Below are positions 10,101 to 22,100 of a DNA stretch of 64,000 nt, piece by piece. Source of the stretch: Corydoras sp. C115 (Eukaryota; Chordata; Actinopteri; Siluriformes; Callichthyidae); contig JAFMOC010000084.1 of the NCBI GenBank assembly GCA_019802505.1, forward strand, positions 1,061,501 through 1,125,500. The letters run 5' to 3'. The position numbers and the translations under genes are program-made. The notes beneath the pieces were generated by a model, which made no database searches, was not told the origin of the DNA, and saw nothing but the letters and a program-made list of their open reading frames with translations. Positions within the stretch are counted from its first letter, which is position 1. Every line of letters starts with the position of its first letter.

Positions 10101-13100
10101 AGCCTGTCCAGGGTCCCAAGTGAACATGTCCACCCCAAAAGTTCCTGGTCCGGCGGATCCCTTGTCCAGAGCAGATGGCCAAGTGTCCTTTGCAGGTGGC
10201 AGGTTGTCCACTTTACGGGGCACATAGTCCAGCGCGTTGGTCATATCGATAGAAGCAGGGGTCACACGATCCTGTGCGGAGACCACAGGACTCTACTGCT
10301 TCCTCATCCGACCACTGGACTGCCCTCTGGCGAATGCGCCGAGCGTCATGCCACAACTCCCAATCTCCCCTTTCTCTGCCACCTGGAAACACAAAGGGAG
10401 AGCCAGGACTTGGTCCACACTATCCGTTGTGCGGTCCTGACTAACCGAGACGGAGTCTGAATCCAAGGCGCGTGGCGCGGCGAGAGGCGGCACGGCGCGT
10501 GACGCGGCGAGAGGCGGCACGGCGCGTGACGCGGCGAGCGGCGGCACGGCGCGGGCGCGTCGAGTGGCGGCACGGCGCGGGGCGCGGCGAGAGGCGGCAC
10601 GGCCCGGGGCGCGGCGAGAGGCGGCACGGCGCGGGGCGCGGCTAGAGGCGGCACGGCGCGGGGCGCGGCGAGAGGCGGCACGGACCGGGGCGCGGCGAGA
10701 GGCGGCACGGACCGGGGCGCGGCGAGAGGCGGCACGGCCCGGGGTGCGGCGAGAGGCGGCACGGTGCGGCGAGAGGCGGCACGGCGCGGGGTGCGGCGAG
10801 AGGCGGCACGGCACGGGGTGCGGCGAGAGACAGATCCCCAGTAGTGAGGGGGAATACACTGAACGCGTCCTCCGTGGAGATAGGCGACTCACACGGAGGA
10901 ACGCGAACGCGGCGTGAGACGCGAGGTGCCGCGCGAGACGACGCAGCACGAGGCGGCGCAGCGCGAGGTGCAGCTGCGCGGGGAGCGACGAGAGGCGGCA
11001 CGGCGCGGGGCGCGCCGCGAGGCAGATCCCGGGCAGCGAGGGGGAACTCGCTTAACGCGTCCTCCGTGGAGATAGGAGACTCGCACGGAGGAACGCGAAC
11101 GCGGCGCGAGGCGCGAGGTGCAGCGCAAGATGGCGCAGCACGAGGCGGAGCAGCGCGATGAGCAACGGCGCGGGGTGCGGCGCTGCGCGGCACGGTGCGC
11201 GGTGCGGCGCGAGGCAGGTCCCGCGTAGTGAGGGGGGGCTCACCGAACGCGTCCTCCGTGGAGATAGGAAACTCACACGGAGGAACGCGAACGCGGCATG
11301 GGACGCGAAGTGCAGAGCGAGACGACGCAGCACGAGGCGGCGCCGCACGAGGTGCAGCAGCGCAGGATGCGGTGCTAGGCGGCACGGCGCGTGGAGTCCC
11401 AGCGAGGCGCGCGGAACGGGACGACGCAGCGCGAGGCACGCGACGAATCGCGGCGCGAGGCCAAACCCGAGCGGTGGGAACGAACTCACTGCACGGGGGC
11501 TCCGTGGCGAAACGAGACTCGCACGGAGGGGCGCGCAACGCGGCCCGGTCGGCGAGAGGGCACTCGAAAAACGGGTCCTCCGCGAAGAAAGGGTCCAAAG
11601 GAGGGACCGACGACGGAGTCCACGAGACCCGGAAAAACTCGCCGAGCGGGTCCTCCGTGGTGAAAGGCTCCGACGGAGGATCGGGAGACGGGACCCTAGC
11701 GGTCAGCCCTAGTTCCCAAAAAGGGTCATCCGTGGAGTCCAGAGACTCGCACGGAGGGGCGCGCGACGAATCCCGAGCCGCGAGAAAAAACTCGCTCAGT
11801 GGGTGAACCCTGGGACCGGGGATCTCCCACGGCGGGAGACGCGCGGAGGAGCGCGGATGCTCGCGCTTCGACTCACGCGCCGGCTCGCGCCGCGGACTCC
11901 CGGTCTGTCCGCGGTGAAGCTGCCTCTTCACCGCGTCTAGGTGGGCACCCACGGGACCGGCATCAGAACCCGGGGTGAACCGGGCAAAGGATGCCGACCC
12001 AAAACGGCGTGCTGGGGTGTCTAATGGCATGGCTAGTGCCGGATTTAAACAGCCAGGTGCTGCAGCAAAACCCGCGGCTAATAGCGTGGCTAACGCTGAT
12101 CTAAAAGCCAAGTCCAGCTACAAAGAAATGCGGCTAGCGGCGTGGCTAGCGCCAAACTACATAGCCGAAATGCTGCGGCAAAGAAATCACTATCGACGCG
12201 AGCCAGCAACGGAGCTAAGAACGCGAACAGCCGGAAGATGCGGCTAATCGCGGTTAGCGCCGAAGCTAACGCAGCTGCCGATAGTGGGGGAGGAAAAAAA
12301 AAACTAACCCCGGGACGAAAACCGGGAAACGCGGCTAAAACGCGGTTAGCGCGGGCGCTAACGCGGCTCGCGCTAATAAACAAAAAAAAACACACCCGGG
12401 ATGAAAACCGGGAAATGCGGCTACACGCGGTTAGCACGAATGCTAATGTAGCTAGCGCAGATAAGTTATACACCCGGGACGAAAACCGGGGAGCGCGGCA
12501 AAACGCGCTCGCGCAGAAAATAATAAGTGGGTTTGCTTACCCGGAGAAGGAATCCTGGACTCTGCTACTGTTGTTAGAGGCCAGCATTACTGTTACGACG
12601 GGGCGCGCTGCCCGGAAAATGGCGGTGCAGCGCGGCGTGGTGGAGAATCACAGAGCCAGGAGACCAGGTAAACAAACACAAAAAGCTCTTTTAATGGCTG
12701 ATCGCGGGAACGCCGCTAGAACGAGCCGAGAGCTCAATACACCTAGAAGAATCGGTGCAGCGGGAACGCCGCTGCGGACACGATGGCACGTACTGAGAAT
12801 ACGTGGAGACAAATGCAACCGCGGAATAGCCGCAGGAAGCCGAACGAACATTAAACTAAACCACCATACGAACACCCGACGTGACGATATACATACACCA
12901 TGTATATCCACACACAGCCTACTGGCAGCTCAGCCGAGATTCCTTAAATCCTGCCAGTAGGTCGCCCGTGATTAGGTAGGGCCCAATCCCTGCTCAAGGG
13001 GGTGGGTCCTACCTACGGAAGCCCGACACGGCCGAAACCCGAAACACGGGAGGCAGGTGGGAGGGGCCCAACCCTCCCAACCTGACAAACTCACTGAAGA

Positions 13101-16100
13101 GATCATTGCCAGCAGGAATCTTTAATTGAATGGCAGCCAGAAGTTCTAGGGAATAAGCATGAACAATCTTCTGATAAAAAACCTGATGTATTCAATCCAA
13201 TTCAAACAGTACTATTAAGGTTCAGAATGGACAATTCTTTAGGTTATAAGATTTTATAACCTAAAGAATTGTCCACTCTGAACCTTAATATTACTGTTTG
13301 AATTGGATTGCATTTCCACAGATTCCTCTGGAGAGACAACGAAGTACACCATCACCAATAAACATTGGCTATCAACCAGCAGGGCATTGCACAACTGGAA
13401 GGCTGCAAAGCCACCTAGTCTTTCTCACGTGAAGGAGGAACATAGAATCCTTAAAGAGGGTGCTTATGTCGACTACATCCACAATGACCTGGAAATGCTG
13501 GCCAAGATCACAAAAATAGTGGAAATCCTGAAGGCAGGTGGACTCTTCCTCAAGCTCAGGGTCTGGTCAGGCCAAAGTGGGAGGCAGGAGCATGTGCCAG
13601 GGAATTTAGAAGTATCGGCAGACAGAGTACTCCCAAACCAAAGAAGGGAAGGAGATAATAAAGCTCTGGGTGTTGGCTATCTTGTTGAAAATGACAGACT
13701 GTACCTATTGACCTCAATGAACTTCTCAAAAAGGAAAAATAAATGAGAATGTATACAAATTTAAGTAAAAAAACAGGTGAGGAGAAACCACTAACCCACT
13801 GACTAGAAGACAATTTCTAAGATAAATAGCAATATTTTATGACCCAATAGGTCTCATCACACTTGCTAAACAAAAGGGTACAAATTGATCAGTGTCGTTA
13901 CCTGGGTATGGAGAGCTGCAATAAAGTGGAAGATGGTGTTAGGGTGGAGGGATAGGAGGAGGCAATTTATGGACTTTAGTGAGAGACCCCTGGTTTATTA
14001 TTACCAGGTGACCGGGAAATAATAATCAAAGGTGAAAATAAGAGTAAAATAAACATGTTTGTAAAATATAGGTGTGATATAATAGGGAATGATCTTGCCA
14101 AGTGTACCTCACGGGGTTCGAACTCAGGATGTGCGACATGGCGAACAAGAGCGTCACCGTTGTACTACGTGACCTTCGAAAGTCTGACGCGCCAGACTTC
14201 AAAGGATTGCCGAAGGGCACAGTAACGGTAAAATTAAATCACGCTGACACAGCCAACTAAGGAACTCACCGAAAACTCGGCAGCCGGGAAAACCAAAGAA
14301 ACTAAATAAAACAAAAGCTAGGACGGAACGCGCTTCAACACAAATTGTTATGCTACGGGATAATAAGCTTGATGGCCGAACTAAAGTTAAATGCTGGAGA
14401 GACCATGGCGGGCTCAGACAGATGCTGGAGAGACCTTAGCGGGCTCAGACAAACGCTGGAGAGACCTTAGCAGGCTCAGACGCTGGAGAGACCTTAGCGG
14501 GCTCGGAGGCTGGAGAGACCTTAGCGGGATAGGACACTGGAGAGACCTTAGCGGGAACGGACGCCGGAGAGACCTTTGCGGCAATGGACGCTGCCCGGTC
14601 TGGCTCAGGGGACAATCAGTCTGGAGCAAGGGACAACCGATCCAGACGCTGGAGAGACCTTAGCGGGCTCGGAGGCTGGAGAGACCTTAGCAGGCTAGGA
14701 CACTGGAGAGACCTTAGCGGGAACGGACGCCGGAGAGACCTTTGAGGGAATGGACGCTGGCCGGTCTGGCTCAGGGGAGAATCAGTCCGGAGCGAGGGAC
14801 AACCGATCCAGAACTACATGGGCTACTCATCCGGAACCACAGGAGAGGCTTGTATGTAGGTCTCTGCTGGAAGGCTAGGATGTTCACCTCTGCTCATCAC
14901 AGTGGAGATGAGGACCTGCATAACCTCTGGTTCTCCGGCAGAAACGCATTGAGGAGAGCTGGTAGTCATGCCCTCCCTCTCTGTCTCCTCCTCCACAGCC
15001 TCCTGAACGCAAAAGAAAACTGTCACCAAACCTACGGGCTAAGGTGAGGCAGTCATCCTAGGAGGCATTAAGACTTCGGCCCACCCTTGGATGGGGCACA
15101 GCAATCTTGAAAGGTAGAACACCTTTTCTCTGTCAGACAGCTCCGGGCCAACAACACAATCAAACATCATGCGGCATTTTACAATAAAAGACAGGGGTTG
15201 CAAATAAACCCCTGAGAGCTGAGAGTTGGGAGCTTACAGGGAGAGGTGAGGGGAAAATTATTTCCCCAAATCTTGCTTTGTAGTCAATATTAACCCCCAT
15301 GTCTACACCAACTGAGGTGGGAAAACAAAAATAAAAAGTCAAAGAAAAACACCAAGAGCATGGCTCAACTAGAAAAACTAAAACTAAGGAAGCTCAACAA
15401 AACTTCAGAGCGGATTACTGGACTGAGGAGCCGGACTTCTCAATGCACTGGGTGGAGCAGAATGGCTCAGACTGAGCTAGCACCAGGCTACTCAGCGCAG
15501 GGGCTGGGGTCGGAAAAACCAAAACACTAAATACTGGCAGCATGCAACATGGGAACTGCAGCTTGGAAGAAAAAACAAACAACAAAAAAAACTATACTGG
15601 CACGGCTAATGCCGAGATCAGGCAACCTGGGAGCGGCTAGTGGCAGACGGCGAGATGCGTGGTTGCTAGTAGCGGAACCACAGCCGAGGCCCAAAACAAT
15701 AAAAACAGGAAGCTTACCAGGCAGGGGATTCCTGAACTCCACATCGCCTTGGAGACCACCATTGTGTTGACAAAGCGCCACCGGCCCGAGTAAAATGCCT
15801 GCGCATAAACACGGAGAAATTAAGCTCCAAAACACGTTGAGTGGAGGCAGGCAACCAGGTTAGCTTAAAGTTTTATTTAAAGGGGTAGTAGACTCACAGA
15901 GGCAACAATGAGTAACATAAAATACTGCCAGCACAGAAGTCATCTTTTGTTCTCTGAGATTTTCCACAGTGCTGAACATTATTTTTAATGAACTTTTATT
16001 ATTTTTAATAATAAAACTGGTTCAAGATGGTGCCCGTGAGGTCAGCTGCCGTCACGACTTCTCCACAAGCCTTTGACCTCAGTTTGTTTATGTTTCTAAT

Positions 16101-19100
16101 TAATATTGCTCTTTTATTGACTCTTTTTCTTTTCACCATGGCACTCATTAGGTATGATAGAAACACTCTTATTTCTAATAATCTACAATCCACGCACCTC
16201 ACGACTTTTTTAACTGAGGGAGAACAATGGATAAGGATACAACACACATACAGCTGCATACAACACAGGATTCATCAGAAATAACATGGAGGAACATTAA
16301 GTAGTGTCATATGGAGTACTCAGGGCGGTGCGACAGGCTAAACAGTGCTATGCCAAGAAACTAGAGTCACAGTTCCAGCAGAGTGACTCTGGATCTTTAT
16401 GGCAGAGACTGCGGACAGTGGCAGATTTTAAAGGCACACCCTCCTTTTTAACGAGTGCAGATGGGACGCTGGCGAGCAAGCTAAACAACTTTTATGCTCG
16501 CTTCGTCACTCCAACCAGCACGGCACATGGTGTAGCTGACTATGCATGCGCAGAGCTTCACGATGGACAGCCACCACTCTTCATCTTGGAGAGTGATGTC
16601 AGGAAAGTGTTCAGAGGACTGAATACCAGGACAGCGGCAGGACCAGACCGGCTATATGCGGGCATGTCCTGAAAACCTGCACATCCCAACTTGCTCTGGT
16701 ATTCACTAGGATTTTTAATCTCTCTTTGTCACTGGGCGTCATTCCATCGTGCTTTAAACAGTCCGTCATTGTTCCAGTTCCGAAAAAACCTTTGCCAGCC
16801 TGCCTGAATGATTACCGTCCTGTAGCACTAACATCAGTTGTGATGAAGTGCTTTGAAATGCTGATCAGAGGCTTCATCACTTCTTCACTGCTGGACTCTT
16901 TAGACCCCCTACAGTTCATTTATCACCATAACCGCTCCATGGTGCCATCTCACACCTGCTTCACTCTACTCTGTCTCACCTGGACACTGGAAGGAATAGT
17001 TCAGCATTCAATTACAGTTAAGCATTCAACACTATTATCCCTTCCACACTCAACACCAAGTTGGAGAATTTGAGACTTTTTCCATCCCTGTGTCACTGGA
17101 CCTCTAGTTTTCTGACAGACAGACGGCAAGCAATGCAGGTGGGCAAGCATCTTTCACCCTCCCTCACTCTCAGCATTGGGGGCTCCTCAAGGGGGTGTTT
17201 TGAGTTCTTTGTTGTACTCATTATACACCTATGAATGCGTGGCCACTTCCAGTTCCACATCCATCATTAAGTTTGCTGACGAATTTGTAGTAGGCCTGAT
17301 CTCCAACAACAACAAGAGGGCCTACCTGGAAGAGATAACATACCTGGAGACCTGGTGCTAGGATAGTAATCTCCAACTCCAGGTCAGCAAGACTAAGGAG
17401 CTGATAGTAGACCCCAGCAAGAAACAGACGAGGAGCTTCCACCCTGTGAGGATCAATGGCGCTGCAGTAGAAATAGTAGACAGCTTCAAGGACCTTGGAG
17501 TTCACATTGCGCAGGGCCTGTCTTGGTCCTGCCACATTAACAAACTGGCAAAGAAGGCTTGTCAGCATGTCTACCACCTTCGACGTTTAAGGGACTTCAG
17601 ACTGCCCTCCAAGGTCCTGCAGAACTTCTAATCCTGCACCGTCAAAAGCAATATCATAACCTGGTTCAGAAACAGCACCCAACAGAACAGATGGTCACTG
17701 CAGAGGGTGGTACATTCGGCTAAACGCACCATCTGAGTAGCGCTTCCAGACCTCTAGACCATCTACAGTTGTGGCGGTGCTGGTCCAAAGCCAAAAGGAT
17801 TGTGGACTTCAGTCATTCTAACAATCCTGATCAAGTCAATTGAGTTCTCCAAATTGCCCCATGTAGAGTGTGTTTGTGTGTGTGTGTGTCTGTGTGTGTG
17901 AGTGTGTGCCCAGTGATAGATTGATGCCCTGTCCTGGGTGTATCTGCCCAGCCCCCGAAACGTTCTCCCCTGGATGGGTGGGCATGGGGACCCATCCAGT
18001 AAATTTTGACTTTTATTGTGGATATGTCGGAAAATTATTTCACTACTGGCTGTACAGTGTAAACTACACATGTGACTAATAAACTTGATTTGATTTGATA
18101 CTTTGCACAGTAGCCACATTTAGCTATTTCCTGACCAACCACAGATCCTCAGGATCATCTTAGCCATGACCGTCCACAGACAAACTGCAGAGAGCTACTG
18201 TTTTTATTCTTGTTGAGTAAATTGAAGAACATGGCTGTTCCCAATGAATCAGAGTAAAAAGGATGCTTTAGACTATTGCTATAGACAGCTTGGACTATTT
18301 GGACTTTTATAGAAATGTGAATTTTCTCATAGACCATTTGAAAATTGTTTTAATCATTTTGGACATGCCATTGATTAATAAACATTAATTTACAATTATA
18401 TATATATATATATATATATATTTGAATACCTTTAGTACACATTGTTGTATTTATTATACTGGATAGAACTTGTCTTTATTTTCAGGGGGAGAAGGGTGAA
18501 TCTGGAATTGAGGGAAGTCCTGGACCTGCTGGTTTGCGAGTAAGTCCCCAAAATGTTTAAAAAGAGGTCAGTTTCATCACTATGACAAATAATTCAGATT
18601 TAGTTTTAATTTTTGTATTTTAAGGGCTGTCTAGGTGTTGCAGGTTTCAGGGTACGTAACCTGTCTGCATTTTTTCACTATTTGTATGTTTCTTAAGTCA
18701 TAACATAATAATTACATCCAGTTATCCTAATAGGGAGAAACAAGAAATTTTTCTCGTCCAAATTATGTGGCAGGAGTGAAGGGTTTGTCTGGGAGTGATG
18801 GACCAAAGGTAAGTAATAATAAGATATATATTTCAGCTTGCTAAAAATTAGGTTCCCAATCTACTTTTGGTATTAGGGTTCCCTTGACTCAGTTAGCACA
18901 ATCCTCAGGTGGATTGGCGTTCTATCTATGGGTGAGCCCCGCACTGTCAGAAGGCCTATCTTCCTTCTAGGGGACCACATCATAGGCACCGAGTTACCCA
19001 CCATGTATATATTATGTTCATATCATGTTCATATTATGTTTAAACACTTGACCTCTCCATGCACCAGTTACTGTTGTTGTTGTTGCACTTTATGTAAATA

Positions 19101-22100
19101 ATGTACATACTGCACTTCTAGTTAGATGCTAACTACATTTCATTGGCCCTGTACTTGTACTCTGCACAATGAAAATAAAGATAAATCTAATCTAATCCAT
19201 CCATCCATTATCTTCCGCTTTATCCTATATTAGGGTCGCAGGGGGGGTTCCCCATGCTAGAACGTTTCGGGCGCTGGGCAGATACACCCAGGACAGGACG
19301 CCAATCTATCGCTGGGCACACACTCACTTACACAGACACAGTCTATATCGGGTAATTTGGAGAACTCAATTGACTTGATCCATGTTTTTGGACAGTGGGA
19401 GGAAACCAGAGAACCCGGAGGAAACCCACGCGGACACGAGGAGAACATGGAAACTCAGATGTGGATTCGAACCAGGGAATCCCTAGCGCTGAGAGGCGAT
19501 CGTGCTAACCACTAAGCCACTTCTAATCTGCCGCCCTTCTAATCTAATCTAATTTAATCTAATCTAATCTTCTCCTTAGTGGTCAAACCAATAAGATGAC
19601 CCCAAAGTTTGTGGGATGCTTTAAGGTGCAGCGCCAAAACAGCTAAGCAGAATAAAGAGGTGAAAATAATGGACCACCCTAGAGTCAGCGTGCTCCGATT
19701 TGGTCCGCTGTTTTCACCTCTTTGTTCTACTTAGATTTTCTGACCAGCCACTGGAGCAAGCCAGCTCCAGCAGATAGACACCGAATGTGGTGGTGGTGGT
19801 ATATATTACATTCACCTTTAATTATTATTTTCGGCCACCTGGCACCTATAAATAAATCGCTAAAGCCTATATATTGCTTCCTGCTATCCCCTCCCATAAC
19901 AATAACATAACTAAAATCACTTAAATAAAATCTAATGGTCTACAAAACGATTTCAGGATGTCCTAAGGGTTAAATAAACATTTTTTTAATTCCATATTAA
20001 TTTTGTACATTCAGATGCAGAGTAAAATTGTGGACTTAAGGTGTCAGAAGTACAAATGTAAACCTTTAGGAAATTGTTTCCACGTTGCAGGGTTCTAGGG
20101 GATCACAAGGTCCATCTGGACCTACTGGATCAATTGGACCTAAAGGACCTATAGTAAGCAACTATTACTGACCACTAACAATTATTACAACTACTACTAA
20201 GAACAATAATAAAAGTAATATTATTATGTAATAATAATTATAACACATCATCATTACAATAACATGTTTGTTTGTTATAGGGAACAATAGGACTCCCTGG
20301 GGCTCCTGGATTGAAGGTTTTCTTGTTATAATAATAAAATATAAATTAATAGAACATATGTAGTTGTTGAAGTGTTATGTTTTGCAGGGTCAAGAAGGTC
20401 AAAGTCCAAGAATACCTGGGCCTCAAGGTCAAAAGGTTGTGCAAATTTTCAAATTTAGTACATTAATAGTTTTAAAGTTATGTTAAAAGTTACAAAAGAT
20501 GGAACGTACTTTAGAACCTTAAATTCAGTATACATTTTAAGAAAATGCTGCTCCTGAGACCTACAGCACCATTTAACTCCTCCCTCCCCCCTCCCAACAC
20601 TCCTCCTTCTCCCCTGTCGCAGAATCTGACATCTGTAAAATTCTTCTTGCCAGTAACCCAACTACTTGCCCCCTTGATTCCATCCCATCCCACCTTCTTC
20701 AATCCATCGCCTCCTCCATCACACCAGCACTCACACACATAATTAACTCCTCTCTCACGTCTGGTACTTTTCCAAATTGTTTCAAACAGGCCACAGTCAA
20801 ACCCCTACTCAAAAAACCATTGCTCAACCCAAATTTGGTCGAGAGATACGGACCTGTTTTTCTTTTACCTTTCCAGTCTAAATTTCTCCAAATTTCTTAA
20901 TCAGAATAATCTCCTTGATCCCAATCAGTCTGGTATTATATGTGGTCACTCCACGGAGACAGCATTGCTCTCTGTGATTGACTCACTTAAATCTGCCAAA
21001 GCTACATCTCAATCCTCTGTTCTCATTCTGCTAGACCTTTCTGCAGCTTTTGATACAGTAAATCATCAAATTTCTACTGTCCACTCTATCTGAATTAGGC
21101 TTTTCTGATACGACACTTTGATACGACAATTTGATCCTATCTCACAGGAAGGTCCTTCAAAGTGTCATGGAATGGGGAGATCTCTTACTCTCTCCAAGTA
21201 CGCACTGGTGTGCCTCAGGGCTCTGTACTTGGTCCTCTCCTCTTCTCACTATACATAACATCACGGAGCACAGTCATTCAGGCGCATGGTTTCTCTTACC
21301 ACTGCTATGCTGATGACACTCAGCTTCATCTGTCTTTTGCCCCTGACGACACCACCATCTCAAATCGTATATTTGCCTGCCTCACCGACATATCTGTTTG
21401 GATGAAGGCCCGTCATCTCAAATTAAATTTAGAAAAAACTGAGCTTCTCATTATCCCAGCTAAACCATCAATCCATCACGAACTGACCTTCCAAATTTAC
21501 GGCTCCACAATCTCCCCAACCGATTCGGTTACAAGGAAGATCAGACCCTTCTTGGCTGAACATGCTACCCAACTGCTTGTTCAAGCCCTAGTCCTATCCC
21601 GGCTTGATTATTGTAATGCGCTACTTGACGGTATCCCAGCTTCCACAATCAGACCTCTTCAACTAATTCAAAACTCTGCAGCCCGACTTGTGTTTAACCA
21701 GCCCATGTGAACTCATGTCGCTCCATTACTCATTTCCCTCCATTGGCTCCCTGTAGCTGCTCGCATTCAGTACAAGTCACTGACTCTGGCCTACAGAACC
21801 ATTTCTGGATCTTCCCCCTCCTACCTTCACTCTATCTTTTCAAAATACAGTCCGACTTGTTCACTTTGCTCCAGTGATGATTGCCGCCTGGCGATTCCAT
21901 CTCATCGAGGAGCTAATTCTCACTCCGTGGCAAAATGGTGAAACAATCTTCCCAACTCTGTCCGTAAAGCAGTATCACTAAGCAGTTTTAAGAAACTACT
22001 GAAGACGCATCTCTTTAACAAACCTGTTGTAAAAAAAAAGGGCGGGGGGGCAGCATCAAATAACAATCAGGTTTGATGAATTTATAGTGTAGTTGTTTTT

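Larger units (their letters stand above)
9192..12030 (-). pseudogene. family A tandem-repeat protein, A1 copy
   Basis: This is the homologue of the A2 protein. It starts MPLDTPARRFGSASFARF at 12030. Residues up to about 280 hold at least nine acidic modules of the pattern PP(C/S)E-(S/T)TEDxFxEF, including RVRVPPCESPISTEDAFS. Then comes the PPLAAPRAV minisatellite, where a shortened unit at about 10750-10762 shifts the frame; it stays open to 10346 in the new frame. A third open part from 10286 carries FTWDPGQAALIM, the heptads TRVTCAC/TRVFSPL and a basic tail that runs into the left LTR. No catalytic motif is visible. A structural or RNA-packaging role like Gag is possible but is only inferred from position and basic composition. 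Confidence 0.6.
8766..13087 (-). mobile_element. LTR retrotransposon family A, complete copy A1
   Basis: Two LTRs, 8766-9270 (505 bp) and 12591-13087 (497 bp), flank a 3.3-kb inside. Both start TGTTACG and end CTGACA on the + strand. A perfect 5-bp target duplication, AACTC, lies at 8761-8765 and 13088-13092. The element reads on the minus strand: primer-binding site at 12578-12588, splice-donor-like GGTAAGC at 12535, repeat-protein ORF, and a G-rich tract next to the left LTR (GGGGGGGCGATA in sense) as polypurine tract. There is no pol, so it must be moved by another element. Confidence 0.95.
13881..15900 (-). mobile_element. decayed pol-less LTR element (family I)
   Basis: The right side, read on the minus strand, has a possible LTR edge (TGTTGACAAAGC at about 15766), then a leader with GAGTTCAGGAATCC and a GGTAAGC donor-like site (complement 15712-15717), as in families A and B. 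The inside has a tandem repeat giving PLRSLQ residues on the minus strand. I found no left LTR and no target duplication. Confidence 0.45.
16020..18096 (+). mobile_element. non-LTR retrotransposon (LINE), internally deleted
   Basis: The 5' part begins near AAGATGGTGCCCGTGAGG. The endonuclease region is missing; reverse-transcriptase remains follow. The 3' end at 17998-18096 finishes AATAAACTTGATTTGATTTG, a short repeat tail. A SINE splits the 3' region. Confidence 0.75.

Noticed and set aside
12142..12960. 272-codon + strand frame running from inside A1 into its LTR
   Set aside because: It crosses the LTR border against element orientation and has no similarity to anything; GC-rich GCTAGC-type repeats keep it open.
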